Shown: in pieces, positions 51,917-60,743 of the stretch
How the letters are laid out: every line of letters begins with the position of its first letter
Position numbering within the stretch: the first letter of the stretch is position 1
Assembly: GCF_023509525.1 (NCBI RefSeq)
Contig: NZ_JAKNCJ010000001.1
Location: 620,001-684,000 of the forward strand
Origin: Brachybacterium equifaecis
GTDB lineage: Bacteria; Actinomycetota; Actinomycetes; Actinomycetales; Dermabacteraceae
DNA: 64,000 nucleotides
Direction of reading: 5' to 3'
The notes under the pieces: generated by a model
Seen by the model: the letters and a program-made list of their open reading frames with translations, nothing else
Database searches by the model: none
Told to the model about the DNA's origin: nothing
Made by a program: the position numbers and the translations under genes

Positions 51917-53350
51917 ATGCCTCTCGAGACGCCCCAGTCCCCCGCCTTCCAGAGCTTCGCCGACCTCACGCCGCCCATCGCGCTGACCCCGCTCGACGGC
52001 CGCTACCGCCCGCAGGTCGCGCCGCTGGTGGACCACCTGTCCGAGGCGGCCCTGAACCGGGCGCGCCTGGTGGTGGAGACCGAGTGGATGATCCACCTCC
52101 TGGACCGCGAGGCCATCCCGGGCCTGCGCACCCTCACCGATGAGGAGCGCGCCCTGCTGCGCGCGATCCCCGCCGAGTTCGGCGCCGACGGCATCGCCGA
52201 GCACGCCGAGATCGAGCGGGAGACGATCCACGACGTCAAGGCCGTGGAGTACTACATCAAGCGCCGCCTCTCGGGCACGAGCCTGGAGCCGCTCGCCGAG
52301 ATCGTGCACATCTACTGCACCAGCGAGGACATCAACAACCTCTCCTACGCGCTCATGATCCGCGGCGCTGTGCACGACGTCTGGCTGCCCGCGCTGCGGG
52401 AGGTCACCGCGCAGATCACGCAGATCGCGCGCGATGCCGCAGGCGTCCCGATGCTCTCGCGCACCCACGGCCAGCCCGCGACCCCGACCACGCTCGGCAA
52501 GGAGCTCGGCGTCTTCTCCTACCGCCTCGGCCGCCAGATCCGCCGCATCGAGGCCGACGAGATCCTCGGCAAGATCAACGGCGCCACCGGAACCTACGCC
52601 GCGCACGCCGTCTCCGTTCCGGGCACCGACTGGCAGGAGGTCTCGCGCACGTTCGTCGAGCACCTCGGCCTCACCTGGAACCCGCTGACCACGCAGATCG
52701 AGTCCCACGACTGGCAGGCGGAGCTCTACTCGGACATCGCCCGCGCCGGCCGCATCCTGCACAACCTCGCCACCGACGTGTGGACCTACATCTCGCTGGG
52801 CTACTTCCGCCAGCGGCTGTCGGCCCAGGGCGGCACCGGCTCCTCGACGATGCCGCACAAGGTGAACCCGATCCGCTTCGAGAACGCCGAGGCGAACCTC
52901 GAGATCTCCGGTGCGCTCCTGGACGTGCTCGCCCAGACCCTCGTCACCACGCGCCTGCAGCGCGACCTCACCGACTCCACCACCCAGCGCAACGTCGGCC
53001 CCGCCGTCGGCCATTCGCTGCTGGCGATCCGGAACCTGCAGAAGGGCCTCGCGGGCCTGGACGTCGACGCGGATGCCATGGCTGCAGATCTCGAGGGCAA
53101 CTGGGAGGTCCTCGGCGAGGCCGTCCAGTCGGTCATGCGCACCCTCGGCGTGCAGGGCGTCGAGGGGCTCGACAGCCCGTACGAGCGGCTCAAGGAGCTC
53201 ACCCGCGGCCAGCGGGTGGACGGGGCGGGCATGCGCGCCTTCATCGAGGGCCTCGGGCTGCCGGACGCCGAGCGGGAGCGCCTGCTCGCCCTCACTCCGG
53301 CGACCTACGTCGGGTACGCGCCGCAGCTGCTCGCGCACCTGGAGGGCTGA
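51917..53350 (+). CDS. purB: Adenylosuccinate lyase
   Basis: Removes fumarate from SAICAR and adenylosuccinate in purine synthesis. 477 residues of the fumarase/aspartase superfamily: opening PLDGRYRPQVAPLVDHLSEA (30-49), YCTSEDINNLSYALMI, SRTHGQPATPTTLGKEL with a catalytic His, and the superfamily signature GSSTMPHKVNPIRFENAE with the mobile-loop Ser. Length and the DGRY start fit the PurB subgroup seen in E. coli and Actinobacteria. Probably its own leaderless transcript between two hairpins. Confidence 0.96.
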   Translation: MPLETPQSPAFQSFADLTPPIALTPLDGRYRPQVAPLVDHLSEAALNRARLVVETEWMIHLLDREAIPGLRTLTDEERALLRAIPAEFGADGIAEHAEIERETIHDVKAVEYYIKRRLSGTSLEPLAEIVHIYCTSEDINNLSYALMIRGAVHDVWLPALREVTAQITQIARDAAGVPMLSRTHGQPATPTTLGKELGVFSYRLGRQIRRIEADEILGKINGATGTYAAHAVSVPGTDWQEVSRTFVEHLGLTWNPLTTQIESHDWQAELYSDIARAGRILHNLATDVWTYISLGYFRQRLSAQGGTGSSTMPHKVNPIRFENAEANLEISGALLDVLAQTLVTTRLQRDLTDSTTQRNVGPAVGHSLLAIRNLQKGLAGLDVDADAMAADLEGNWEVLGEAVQSVMRTLGVQGVEGLDSPYERLKELTRGQRVDGAGMRAFIEGLGLPDAERERLLALTPATYVGYAPQLLAHLEG

Positions 53351-53367
53351 GCCCCGCTGGGCACTGG

Positions 53368-53399
53368 CCCGGCAGCGGTGTCAGACCGCCGCTGCCGGG
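53368..53399. terminator. Bidirectional terminator purB / MFS
   Basis: CCCGGCAGCGG (53368-53378) and CCGCTGCCGGG (53389-53399), 11-bp perfect arms, overlapping the 3' end of the convergent MFS gene (stop 53381-53383). Confidence 0.7.
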
Positions 53400-54751
53400 A
53401 CCTGCTCCCGCCCTGCGCGGCGCGGGATCGTCAGCACGAGCGCGGCCGCGCCTGCGCAGAGCATGGCCGCCGTGATCCAGGCCCACTCGTAGCTGCCGGT
53501 GCTCTCGCGCAGCGCTCCCGCGACGCTCGCGCCGATGCCCGCCCCGACCATGTGGGCCGCGAACACCCAGCCGAACACGACGCCTGAGCGCTGGATCCCG
53601 AAGTGCGTGCGGCACAGCGTGACCGTCGGCGGGACGGTCGCCACCCAGTCGAGGCCGTAGAAGACGATGAACGCCCACTTCGGCGGCGCGATGCTGGGAC
53701 CGAGCAGGCTGTGCAGGAACAGCAGGGACAGCCCGCGCAGGGCGTAGTAGGCCATGAGCAGCAGGCGCGGATCCACGCGATCGGTGAGCCAGCCCGAGAG
53801 CAGCGTGCCCACGATGTCGAAGATCCCGACGACAGCCAGCAGCGAGGCGGCGGTCGTCGCGGGCATCCCGTGGTCGTGCGCGGCGGGCACGAAATGGGTC
53901 TGGATCAGCCCGTTCGTCGACCACCCGCACACGAAGAACGTGGCCGCGAGCGCCCAGAACGTCCATCGCGTCGCGGCGATGCGCAGCACTCCGAGGGCCG
54001 ACGGCGCCGGCGGGTCGGCTGAGGCCCGGGCGGCGGGGACAGCATCGTCAGCCGTCTCAGCGCTCGAGTCCGGCGCCGCTCTGACTGTGCGCGCGTTCGC
54101 CGCCGCGCCGCCGCCCTCGAGCGCTGCCGCCCCGTACGCCTCGACCCCGAGGTCGGCCGGGCGGTCCCGCAGCACCGCCCACGCGGCGAGCGCCATCAGA
54201 GCGGCGAGGGCCACCGTCACGCCGGTCGCCCACCGCCAGCCCGGCCCCTCGGCCGCCGCAGCGATGAGCGGCAGGAACAGCAGCTGACCGGTCGCGTTCG
54301 CCGCGGAGAAGATGCCCATGACCAGGCCCCGGTGCGCCACGAACCACCGGTTCGCGATGATCGCCCCGAACACGAGCGCCATCGCTCCGGTGCCGGTCCC
54401 CACGCCGATCCCCCACAGCGCCCACAGCTGCCACGGGGCGGTCATCACCAGGGTGAGGCCGCTGGACAGCGCGATCAGCACGAGCGCAATGGTCGCCACG
54501 CGCCGCACGCCCCAGGTCTCCATGAGCGCCGCCGCGAACGGCGCGACCAACCCGTAGATGACGAGGTTCGCGGTGACCGCGCCGGAGGTGACCATGCGCG
54601 ACCAGCCGAACTCGTGCTCGATCGGGCCCATCAGCACGCCGGTCGAGGAGCGGAACGCGGAGGCCGCCACGAGAGCGCCGAGCGTCACCGCCGCGACGAT
54701 CCAGGCCGGGTGGATGCGGGCGGGGCGGGGGGACGGCGCGGAGGGGATCAC
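53381..54751 (-). CDS. MFS transporter (oxalate/formate antiporter-like, MCT type)
   Basis: 456 residues, 12 helices with a long central cytosolic loop (about 205-255, Ala/Pro/Asp-rich). Features FRSSTGVLMGPIEHEFGWSR after helix 1, GIGVGTGTGAMALVFG, and NRWFVAHRGLVMGIFSAANA fit the monocarboxylate-porter or OFA-like group. Substrate perhaps an organic acid, uncertain. GTG start with TAGGAT 6 nt upstream, so leaderless; it shares a 67-bp divergent promoter region with the next gene. Confidence 0.82.
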   Translation of the reverse strand: MIPSAPSPRPARIHPAWIVAAVTLGALVAASAFRSSTGVLMGPIEHEFGWSRMVTSGAVTANLVIYGLVAPFAAALMETWGVRRVATIALVLIALSSGLTLVMTAPWQLWALWGIGVGTGTGAMALVFGAIIANRWFVAHRGLVMGIFSAANATGQLLFLPLIAAAAEGPGWRWATGVTVALAALMALAAWAVLRDRPADLGVEAYGAAALEGGGAAANARTVRAAPDSSAETADDAVPAARASADPPAPSALGVLRIAATRWTFWALAATFFVCGWSTNGLIQTHFVPAAHDHGMPATTAASLLAVVGIFDIVGTLLSGWLTDRVDPRLLLMAYYALRGLSLLFLHSLLGPSIAPPKWAFIVFYGLDWVATVPPTVTLCRTHFGIQRSGVVFGWVFAAHMVGAGIGASVAGALRESTGSYEWAWITAAMLCAGAAALVLTIPRRAGREQVPAAAV

Positions 54752-54757
54752 CTGCGG

Positions 54758-54812
54758 ATCCTAGGCAGTCGCGCAGGTCGCGCGCGCGGATGTCCGGATC
54801 GCCGCTTACTCT
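54758..54812. promoter_or_regulatory. Back-to-back leaderless promoters
   Basis: Minus strand: TAGGAT (54758-54763) ends 6 nt before the MFS GTG at 54751. Plus strand: TACTCT (54807-54812) ends 6 nt before the GTG at 54819. Two divergent promoters, both in the leaderless arrangement, in 67 bp. Confidence 0.6.
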
Positions 54813-54818
54813 GTCGCG

Positions 54819-56324
54819 GTGAGCACCGCCGTCTCCCTCCCCCTCGCCCCGGCGCGCATCTCCCCTGCGCAGCGCCTGCGCCGTCTGATCGACCCGCCCC
54901 GCATCACGGGCCTGGATGTCGCCCGAGCGCTTGCGATCATCGGCATGATCGGCGCGCACGTCGGGAACATCCCGGAGTTCTCCTTCAACGATCCCCTCTC
55001 CTACCTCGGCATCGTGCATGGGAACTCCGCGATCCTCTTCGCGGTTCTCGCCGGGATCTCGATCTCCCTGCTCACCGGGCGCATGCGCATCCCGGAGCCG
55101 GCCGACCTTCCCCGGCTGCGGCTCGCTCTCGTCGGCCGCGGGGCGTGCATCTTCCTGATCGGGCTGGGCCTCGAGATGCTCGGCACCGTGGTCGCCGTGA
55201 TCCTCACGTTCTGGGGCGTGCTCTACATCGCGGCGCTGCCCGCGCTGCGCTGGCCGGCGAAGCGCCTGCTCCTGGTGGCCGTCGGCATCGCGCTGCTGGG
55301 GCCGGTCCTCGCGGAGGCCGCGAACCTCCTCGCGCTGCAGGCGGGCGGCGCCGGCTCGAATCTCGTGCTGACGGGCATCTACCGCGTCACCACGTGGGTG
55401 CCGCTGCTGCTGGTCGGCATGGCGCTCGGCCGCATGGACCTCACGCGCACGCGCGTCGCAGTGTGGATCGCGGCGGCCGGGGTCGCCGTCAGCACCGCCG
55501 CGCACGTGATCATCACGCTGGTGGTGGGCGTGCTCGCGATGGTCGCCCCGGTGTACGCGCAGGCCATCGTGCAGGGCACGTACAGCCTCTCCGGATCGCA
55601 GGTGTATTCGGGGTCCGGGTGGAGTGCGGTCGTGGGCGGCGGAGCCGGGACCAGCGCCTCTGATGCCGGCGGATCCGTGTCGGGGTCGGCATCGTCCGCT
55701 GGGGCCGACGGCCTCGTCCCCGCCTCGTCCATCGATATGGACGGTCTGGTGTGCTACCCGCCGATGTCGCACGAGGACTTGGTGAGCTGCGCTCCGCCGG
55801 ACGTCTTCGGAGGCTCCACCAGCTCCTCCGGCTCAGGCATGGGGATGATGGGCGGCTGGGCCGACTACCCCGCATCCTTCTGGGAGCAGCAGCCCGGCCC
55901 GATGCTCGCGCACGCGTTCTTCGGCAGCTCTCCGCACTCGGGCGCGACCATGGAGATCTTCGGCTCCGGGGGCCTCGCACTGGTCGTCATCGGGGTGATG
56001 CTGGTACTGGCGCCCCTGCTGCGCTGGGCGCTGCTGCCGCTCGCGGCGATGGGTTCGATGCCGCTGACCTCCTACGCGCTGCATGTGCTTGTGATCCTGG
56101 TGGTCGGCGGGCCGATGTCGATGATCGCGAGCAACGGGGTGTGGGCTGGCATGGTGGCGGGGCTGCTGGTGCTCACCACGGCGTGGGCCGCGCTGCGCGG
56201 GCGCGGGCCGCTCGAGCAGCTCACCGCGTGGGCGGCGCGGCGCGCGGCCGCCGGCGCCGGGGCGGGCAGTGCGGGGCCGAGCACGCTGCCGACCGATTCC
56301 CTCAGCGGGGGCGGACCGAGATGA
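54819..56324 (+). CDS. Acyltransferase-like multi-pass membrane protein (HGSNAT/DUF418 type)
   Basis: 501 residues, about ten helices. RITGLDVARALAIIGMIGAH (28-47) is the typical first helix of the heparan-alpha-glucosaminide acetyltransferase-like and DUF418 families, with LDVARA as signature and a His (GAHVGN) at the membrane face. An extracellular Gly/Ser-rich insertion (about 255-340) carries two Cys that may form a disulfide. These proteins probably acetylate cell-surface glycans; not proven. The GTG start is leaderless. Its 3' end overlaps the convergent SDR gene by 23 bp. Confidence 0.75.
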   Translation: MSTAVSLPLAPARISPAQRLRRLIDPPRITGLDVARALAIIGMIGAHVGNIPEFSFNDPLSYLGIVHGNSAILFAVLAGISISLLTGRMRIPEPADLPRLRLALVGRGACIFLIGLGLEMLGTVVAVILTFWGVLYIAALPALRWPAKRLLLVAVGIALLGPVLAEAANLLALQAGGAGSNLVLTGIYRVTTWVPLLLVGMALGRMDLTRTRVAVWIAAAGVAVSTAAHVIITLVVGVLAMVAPVYAQAIVQGTYSLSGSQVYSGSGWSAVVGGGAGTSASDAGGSVSGSASSAGADGLVPASSIDMDGLVCYPPMSHEDLVSCAPPDVFGGSTSSSGSGMGMMGGWADYPASFWEQQPGPMLAHAFFGSSPHSGATMEIFGSGGLALVVIGVMLVLAPLLRWALLPLAAMGSMPLTSYALHVLVILVVGGPMSMIASNGVWAGMVAGLLVLTTAWAALRGRGPLEQLTAWAARRAAAGAGAGSAGPSTLPTDSLSGGGPR

Positions 56325-57012
56325 CGTCGAGGCTCGCGTCGTCGCTCGCGCGCACGGCGAGGCCGACGGCGGTCGCGACGGACTGCGGGCGCAGGTAGTT
56401 CTCCGCCTCGTAGTCGCCGTCCTCATAGGCACGCAGCTCGTGCTGCATGTCGGTGTCCACTCGGCCCGGGTGCACGGAGCTGACGCGCACGCCGTGCTCG
56501 CGCTCCTCCTCGCGCAGGGCATCCGTCAGCGCCCGGAGCGCGAACTTCGAGGCCGAATAGGCGCCCCCGCCCGCGCCGGAGGTGAAGCCGGAGCCCGAGT
56601 TGATCGTGACGATCGTGCCGCCCGCGCGGCGCAGCTCCGGGAGGAGCTGGCGGGTGAGGTCGGCGACCGCGACCACGTTCGTCGCGAGGGAGCGGGTCCA
56701 GTCGGCGGCGCTGAGCTCGGCGACCGTGCCCGAGACGAGGATGCCGGCGCTGTGCACGAGAGCGTCGAGCCCGCCCGGAAGGTCCAGGCTGTCGACCGCC
56801 GCGGCAACGCTGCGCGGGTCGGTGAGATCGGCCGAGAACGCCTGGGCGCTCGGGAAGCGGGCGGCGAGCTCGCGCAGCTGCTCCCGGCCCCGGCCGCCGA
56901 GCAGGAGGCGGTGATCGGGGGCGAGCTCCTCGGCGATCGCGAGGCCGATGCCGCGCGAGGCGCCGGTGATGAGAGCAGTGGGGCGCGGGGCAGCGGAGTT
57001 CGTGTCAGCCAT
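56302..57012 (-). CDS. Short-chain dehydrogenase/reductase
   Basis: 236 residues. Cofactor loop TGASRGIGLAIAEEL (16-30), LVHSAGI at the NNAG position, catalytic Ser in TINSGSG and YSASKFALRAL with Tyr and Lys. GGRG after strand 2 suggests NADP(H) preference. Classical SDR; substrate unknown. Overlaps the convergent membrane-protein gene tail to tail. GATACT lies 6 nt before ATG. Confidence 0.9.
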   Translation of the reverse strand: MADTNSAAPRPTALITGASRGIGLAIAEELAPDHRLLLGGRGREQLRELAARFPSAQAFSADLTDPRSVAAAVDSLDLPGGLDALVHSAGILVSGTVAELSAADWTRSLATNVVAVADLTRQLLPELRRAGGTIVTINSGSGFTSGAGGGAYSASKFALRALTDALREEEREHGVRVSSVHPGRVDTDMQHELRAYEDGDYEAENYLRPQSVATAVGLAVRASDDASLDVISVRPR

Positions 57013-57115
57013 GCCAGCAGTATCCCGCGCGCACCGGCGGCCTCCCTGACCGGGGCCCGCCGCAGCAGGGTGTTCTCCCGTCTGTCGCCCTCGCGTCACC
57101 GCAGCGCGCCCACCG

Positions 57116-57163
57116 GTTCAGGAGCGCGCCGGCTCAGGAGCGCGCCGGTTCAGGAGCGCGCCG
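57116..57163. repeat. Three tandem 16-bp repeats
   Basis: GTTCAGGAGCGCGCCG at 57116, 57132 (one change) and 57148. The 710-bp gap 57013-57722 contains this array and two hairpins, no gene, and at its right end GGCCGG-rich simple sequence. Confidence 0.8.
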
Positions 57164-57181
57164 AGCGCAGTGCCAGCAGAT

Positions 57182-57241
57182 TCGTCGGCCCAGGAGCCGG
57201 TCACGTGCAACGGTGCACGTGGGCGGCCCCTGAACCGACGA
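57182..57241. repeat. 60-bp imperfect palindrome
   Basis: Ends TCGTCGG/CCGACGA, core CACGTGCA-ACGG-TGCACGTG (57202-57221), and a mostly paired middle (CAGGAGCCG against its near complement). About 30-bp arms with a 4-nt loop. Confidence 0.75.
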
Positions 57242-57447
57242 CTCTGCGCGCCGCCCTCGCCGAGCCTCTGTCACCCCGCCGCAAGCAGGGCGGCCCAGGC
57301 AGCAGGAGCCCGCCGGGTCGTGGCAGCCACGCACTCTGTACTTCGCACCACGCGCACCGAACTCCGCCCCCGCGCACCGCACTCGCAACCGCAGCCGTAG
57401 CCGCAGCCGCGCCCTTTCCCCGTCCCCTCAGCAAAAACATCGCTCCC

Positions 57448-57485
57448 AGAGCCGCTCACCTGGACCAGTCCACGCGACCGGCTCT
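57448..57485. repeat. Nested palindrome
   Basis: AGAGCCG, 6 nt, TGGAC, CA, GTCCA, 6 nt, CGGCTCT: outer 7-bp and inner 5-bp arms are perfect and symmetric about the same centre, as in cruciform or dimeric protein sites. Confidence 0.65.
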
Positions 57486-57710
57486 GACACCGAGGACTTT
57501 GCGGTGAGGCAGAGGCGAGAAGCCCCAGGGCCACCCGGCTGCCCGCGCCGCCGGCTGCCCGCAGCGCCGGCACCGGCGGGCGCGCAGGCCGCACAGGCCG
57601 GGCGGGCCGGCCGCCCTTAGCACCGGCGCAGGCGCACAGGCTGCTCAGACCAGGCGGGTGGGCTAGGCGCGCAGGCCGGGCAGGCCGGGCGCGCGGGCCG
57701 GGCGCCTCGA

Positions 57711-57716
57711 TACGCT
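57711..57716 (+). promoter_or_regulatory. Putative -10 of the aldonolactone oxidase gene (leaderless)
   Basis: TACGCT, 6 nt (GGCTGC) before ATG; no Shine-Dalgarno. Confidence 0.5.
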
Positions 57717-57722
57717 GGCTGC

Positions 57723-59024
57723 ATGCCTTTCGCACTCCCGCCCCGCGCCGCTCTCGAGGCGCGCGCCAACAATTGGGGCGGCAACCACCGCTTCACGCCT
57801 GCCGTGACCGTCTCCGCCGAAAGCGCCGCCGACGTCGCCGCGGCTGTGCGCTGGGCGATCGCCCACCGCCTGCCGGTGCGGCCGATGGGAACGGGCCATT
57901 CGTTCTCCGCCCTCGTTCCCACCGGCGGGGTGCTCGTGCGCACGCCAGACCTCAGCGGCATCACGGGGGTCGACTCCCGGACCGGGCGCGTGCGCGTCGG
58001 CGCGGGGACACCGCTCGCACAGCTGAACGAAGAGCTCTGGGAGCACGGCCTCGCCCTGCCCACCCTCGGGGATGCCGACAAGCAGCAGGTCGCCGGGGCG
58101 CTCGCGACCGCGACCCACGGCACGGGCCTCGCCACCGGATCCCTCTCCAGCCTCATGACGGGGATCCGTCTCATCACCGGGACGGGCGAGGAGGCGTGGA
58201 TCGATGAGTCCGCGCCCGAGCAGCTGCGCGCCGCCCGCGCGAGCCTCGGCGCACTCGGCGTCGCGCTCGAGGTCGAGCTGCAGGCCGTTCCCGCGTTCCA
58301 CCTGACCGATTCGCGCACGCTCACGGATGCGGAGGATCTGCGCGCGCAGTGGGACGGCCTCACCGATCCCGCGCGACCGGCCTCGTTCCAGTGGCTGCCC
58401 GGGGAGGATTCCGCATCACTCCTGGAGCTGCCCGCGCCGGAGGGCGAGCCCTCAGCCGGGCGTGCGCTTGTGCGCCGCTCCGCGCGCGCCGCGACGACCG
58501 CACTGGTGGAGGGCACCGGCTCGCCGACAGGTGCCCCCGACTCGCCGACAGCTGCCCCCGGCCCCGTGAACGCCGACGGCACCGACCGCTCCTACCGGGT
58601 GCTCGTCGGCCGGTCGATGAAGCCGTTCCACGAGATGGAGCTGCTGGTGCCGCTCGATCGCGCCCGAGAGGCCTTCGATGCGCTCACCGCGCTACTCGCC
58701 GAGGACTTCCCTGAGCACCAGCACCCGATCGAGGTGCGCTTCGTGGGGCAGGACGACGCCCACCTCTCCCCCACCGAGGGCGGCCCGCGCGCGGCGCTGT
58801 CGATCCCGGTGAAGACGAGCGCCGACTACTGGCCGATGCTGATCGCCATCGACGCGCTGCTGGAGCCGCTGGGCGCCCGCCCCCACTGGGGCAAGCTGCA
58901 CCTCCTGGACCGCGAGCGGGTGGCGGCGCTCTACCCGCAGCTCGGGGCCTTCCAGGGCGTCCACGCCCAGCTGGACCCCCACGGGATCTTCCTCAACGAC
59001 CACCTGCGCGCGCTGCTCGGCTGA
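57723..59024 (+). CDS. FAD-linked aldonolactone oxidase (D-arabinono-1,4-lactone oxidase family)
   Basis: 433 residues. N-terminal FAD domain with MGTGHSFSALVPTGGVLV: His59 is the usual site of covalent flavin in this family. The C-terminal ALO domain contains RPHWGKLHLLDRERVAALYP with the HWGK motif, and ends LDPHGIFLNDHLRALLG. Oxidises a sugar lactone or alditol with O2 or another acceptor. An Ala/Pro linker insert lies at 255-285. Substrate unsettled: mycobacterial gulonolactone dehydrogenase and alditol oxidase share these motifs. Confidence 0.87.
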   Translation: MPFALPPRAALEARANNWGGNHRFTPAVTVSAESAADVAAAVRWAIAHRLPVRPMGTGHSFSALVPTGGVLVRTPDLSGITGVDSRTGRVRVGAGTPLAQLNEELWEHGLALPTLGDADKQQVAGALATATHGTGLATGSLSSLMTGIRLITGTGEEAWIDESAPEQLRAARASLGALGVALEVELQAVPAFHLTDSRTLTDAEDLRAQWDGLTDPARPASFQWLPGEDSASLLELPAPEGEPSAGRALVRRSARAATTALVEGTGSPTGAPDSPTAAPGPVNADGTDRSYRVLVGRSMKPFHEMELLVPLDRAREAFDALTALLAEDFPEHQHPIEVRFVGQDDAHLSPTEGGPRAALSIPVKTSADYWPMLIAIDALLEPLGARPHWGKLHLLDRERVAALYPQLGAFQGVHAQLDPHGIFLNDHLRALLG

Positions 59025-59091
59025 GCGCGCAGCGCTCGATTCTCGGGCCCGATTCCCCCTCGCCGAGACGGCATCGACTGCGGCTCGCAGC

Positions 59092-59985
59092 TCACTCCCC
59101 CCATGCCCATCGCAGTCCCACCAGACCCGGGCCGACGTCGTGCGCGGAGACCCGTACGCGGTTCGAGGCGTTGATCAGGGCGGGCTCCGCCGTCTCCTCG
59201 CCTCCGGCCCGGATCCTTCTCTCGCAGCGCACCGGCTCCTGCTCGGGCGCGAACTGCACCTGGATGAGGACCTCCCTGGCTTTGCGGGAGAACGAATAGG
59301 TCGCTTCCCTGATCGCCGACGGCGGCAGGGCGAAATGCACCCGGTACTCGCAGTACGCCAGGTCTCCGACCTGCAGGTCCTCGTCCATGATGAGCTCTGC
59401 ACCGTGCGTGCGCAGGTCGGGCCGGTCGATCTGCCTGCCGACGGCGCACCCCAGCAGCGGCTCCAGAACAGGCCGCGCACCGGGCTCGTCGGGGGCCATG
59501 ATGTGGACAGACGGCAAGTGGCACCGGCCCGCCCTCAGAGCCCGCATCAGGATCCGGAACTCGAAGACCACGGTTCCATCCCCCCGCGAGAGATCAACCT
59601 TCTCGACGACGTAGAGCTCGTGCGGAAGCTCCTCATCATCCTCGAAGCCGAGGGCCGTGAGCGCAGCGCTCGCGATGTCCCGATGCGGCATCTGCTCATG
59701 AAGAGGCTCTTGGAGGAGCGGCCGTCCAGCGCGCCGAGGCGCGCCGATGGCGTCGCGCAGATGCCCGGACTCGCACCCGAGGATCTCCTCCAGCGCTTCC
59801 ACTGCGCGCAGCGACTCCGCCTTCTCGGGCTGGCGTGCCCCCGACTGCCACATGCTCAGCGCCGAGATGCTGACCCGATGCCCGCGCGCCTCCAGGCGGT
59901 CCTTCACAGCACGCAGCGTCAGCCCGGCGGCGGTGATCGACTCTCGCAGGCGGGACGCGAAGCTCTCGCCCCCGGGGTCCGTCAC
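59092..59985 (-). CDS. XRE-type regulator with a large unknown C-terminal domain
   Basis: 297 residues. The N-terminal helix-turn-helix (about 8-72: FASRLRESITAAGLTLRAV to RVSISALSMWQSGARQP) is lambda-repressor-like. Residues 95-297 are beta-rich with conserved-looking acidic/aromatic patches and no known domain; perhaps a ligand sensor. GTG at 59985. The dyad TATGAC-CA-GTCATA lies 46 bp upstream, and the divergent 384-bp gap toward the exported-protein genes is rich in GTGAA half sites. It probably regulates itself and these genes. Confidence 0.7.
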   Translation of the reverse strand: MTDPGGESFASRLRESITAAGLTLRAVKDRLEARGHRVSISALSMWQSGARQPEKAESLRAVEALEEILGCESGHLRDAIGAPRRAGRPLLQEPLHEQMPHRDIASAALTALGFEDDEELPHELYVVEKVDLSRGDGTVVFEFRILMRALRAGRCHLPSVHIMAPDEPGARPVLEPLLGCAVGRQIDRPDLRTHGAELIMDEDLQVGDLAYCEYRVHFALPPSAIREATYSFSRKAREVLIQVQFAPEQEPVRCERRIRAGGEETAEPALINASNRVRVSAHDVGPGLVGLRWAWGE

Positions 59986-60031
59986 AGAGCGGCCTTCGCG
60001 CGGGTCAGCGGGAGGCAGCTGCGGGATCGGC

Positions 60032-60045
60032 TATGACCAGTCATA
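60032..60045. promoter_or_regulatory. Dyad upstream of the XRE regulator
   Basis: TATGAC-CA-GTCATA, 6-bp perfect arms, 46 bp before the regulator GTG; a likely autoregulatory operator in an otherwise GC-rich region. Confidence 0.55.
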
Positions 60046-60112
60046 ACCCGATGATGACATAGAGACGGCTTCCAGAAAATTGCTCCGGGCCCGACAAGAA
60101 AGCGCGCAAGGT

Positions 60113-60252
60113 CGTTCACGTGTTTTGCGCCCCGCGTGAACGCCCCTCGTCGGCGAACCCCCGATCAGGCCGAGCCCAGGCACGGATGCGCAGCGCGGGA
60201 CCAGTAGATTTCACACATTTCTCCAGTCCGTGAACGCCGACGCAATTCACGG
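60113..60252. promoter_or_regulatory. Cluster of GTGAA/TTCAC half sites before the exported-protein genes
   Basis: CGTTCACG (60113-60120) and CGTGAACG (60135-60142) form an 8-bp inverted repeat with 14-bp spacer; CCGTGAA (60228-60234) and TTCACGG (60246-60252) a 7-bp repeat with 11-bp spacer. Single half sites occur near 60210 and 60266. Position between a regulator and its divergent neighbours suggests operators. Confidence 0.45.
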
Positions 60253-60369
60253 GTTGCGAACTCCTGTGAATCCCCGGCACTTAATCTCCCCGTGTTCCGC
60301 TCTCGCGGAGCGCCGATCGGCGCTCTGTGAGCGCCCGGTCCTCCGCACACGCTTCCGAAAGGCGGCGCC

Positions 60370-60702
60370 ATGCACGCGATCCCCCGTTCCACGTTCCTCA
60401 CCGGAGCACTCACCGCCGTCGCGGCCCTCGGCCTCGGCACCTCCGCAGCCTCCGCACACGGGACTGCCGGCTCGAGCGGAGCCCCGAGCACGACCTACAC
60501 CTGGGGCACCGCGTACACCTTCGCGAACACCGAGCGGTACGTGTACCTGCGCGAGGCGCGCACTGGATACGTCCTCATCTTCCAGCGCTCCCGCTCCGGC
60601 AGCTACTGCCTGTACCGCCGCACCTGCTGGATCCCGTGCGGAGCAGTCCCGGCCACGATCCCTGAGCCCGAGGACAACGCCGAGCCTCTGTTCGCACCCT
60701 GA
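60370..60702 (+). CDS. Small exported protein
   Basis: 110 residues. A Sec-type signal (STFLTGALTAVAALGLGTSA then ASA) leaves a mature part of about 80 residues with a Tyr-rich middle (YTFANTERYVYLREARTGY) and three Cys in SYCLYRRTCWIPCG. The tail is acidic and Pro-containing. No family recognised. Followed 41 bp later by another exported-protein gene, so an operon is likely, controlled from the half-site cluster upstream. Confidence 0.7.
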   Translation: MHAIPRSTFLTGALTAVAALGLGTSAASAHGTAGSSGAPSTTYTWGTAYTFANTERYVYLREARTGYVLIFQRSRSGSYCLYRRTCWIPCGAVPATIPEPEDNAEPLFAP

Positions 60703-60743
60703 CCTCTCCGCCCCCGGCCCTCCGCGCACCCAAGGACACAGAC

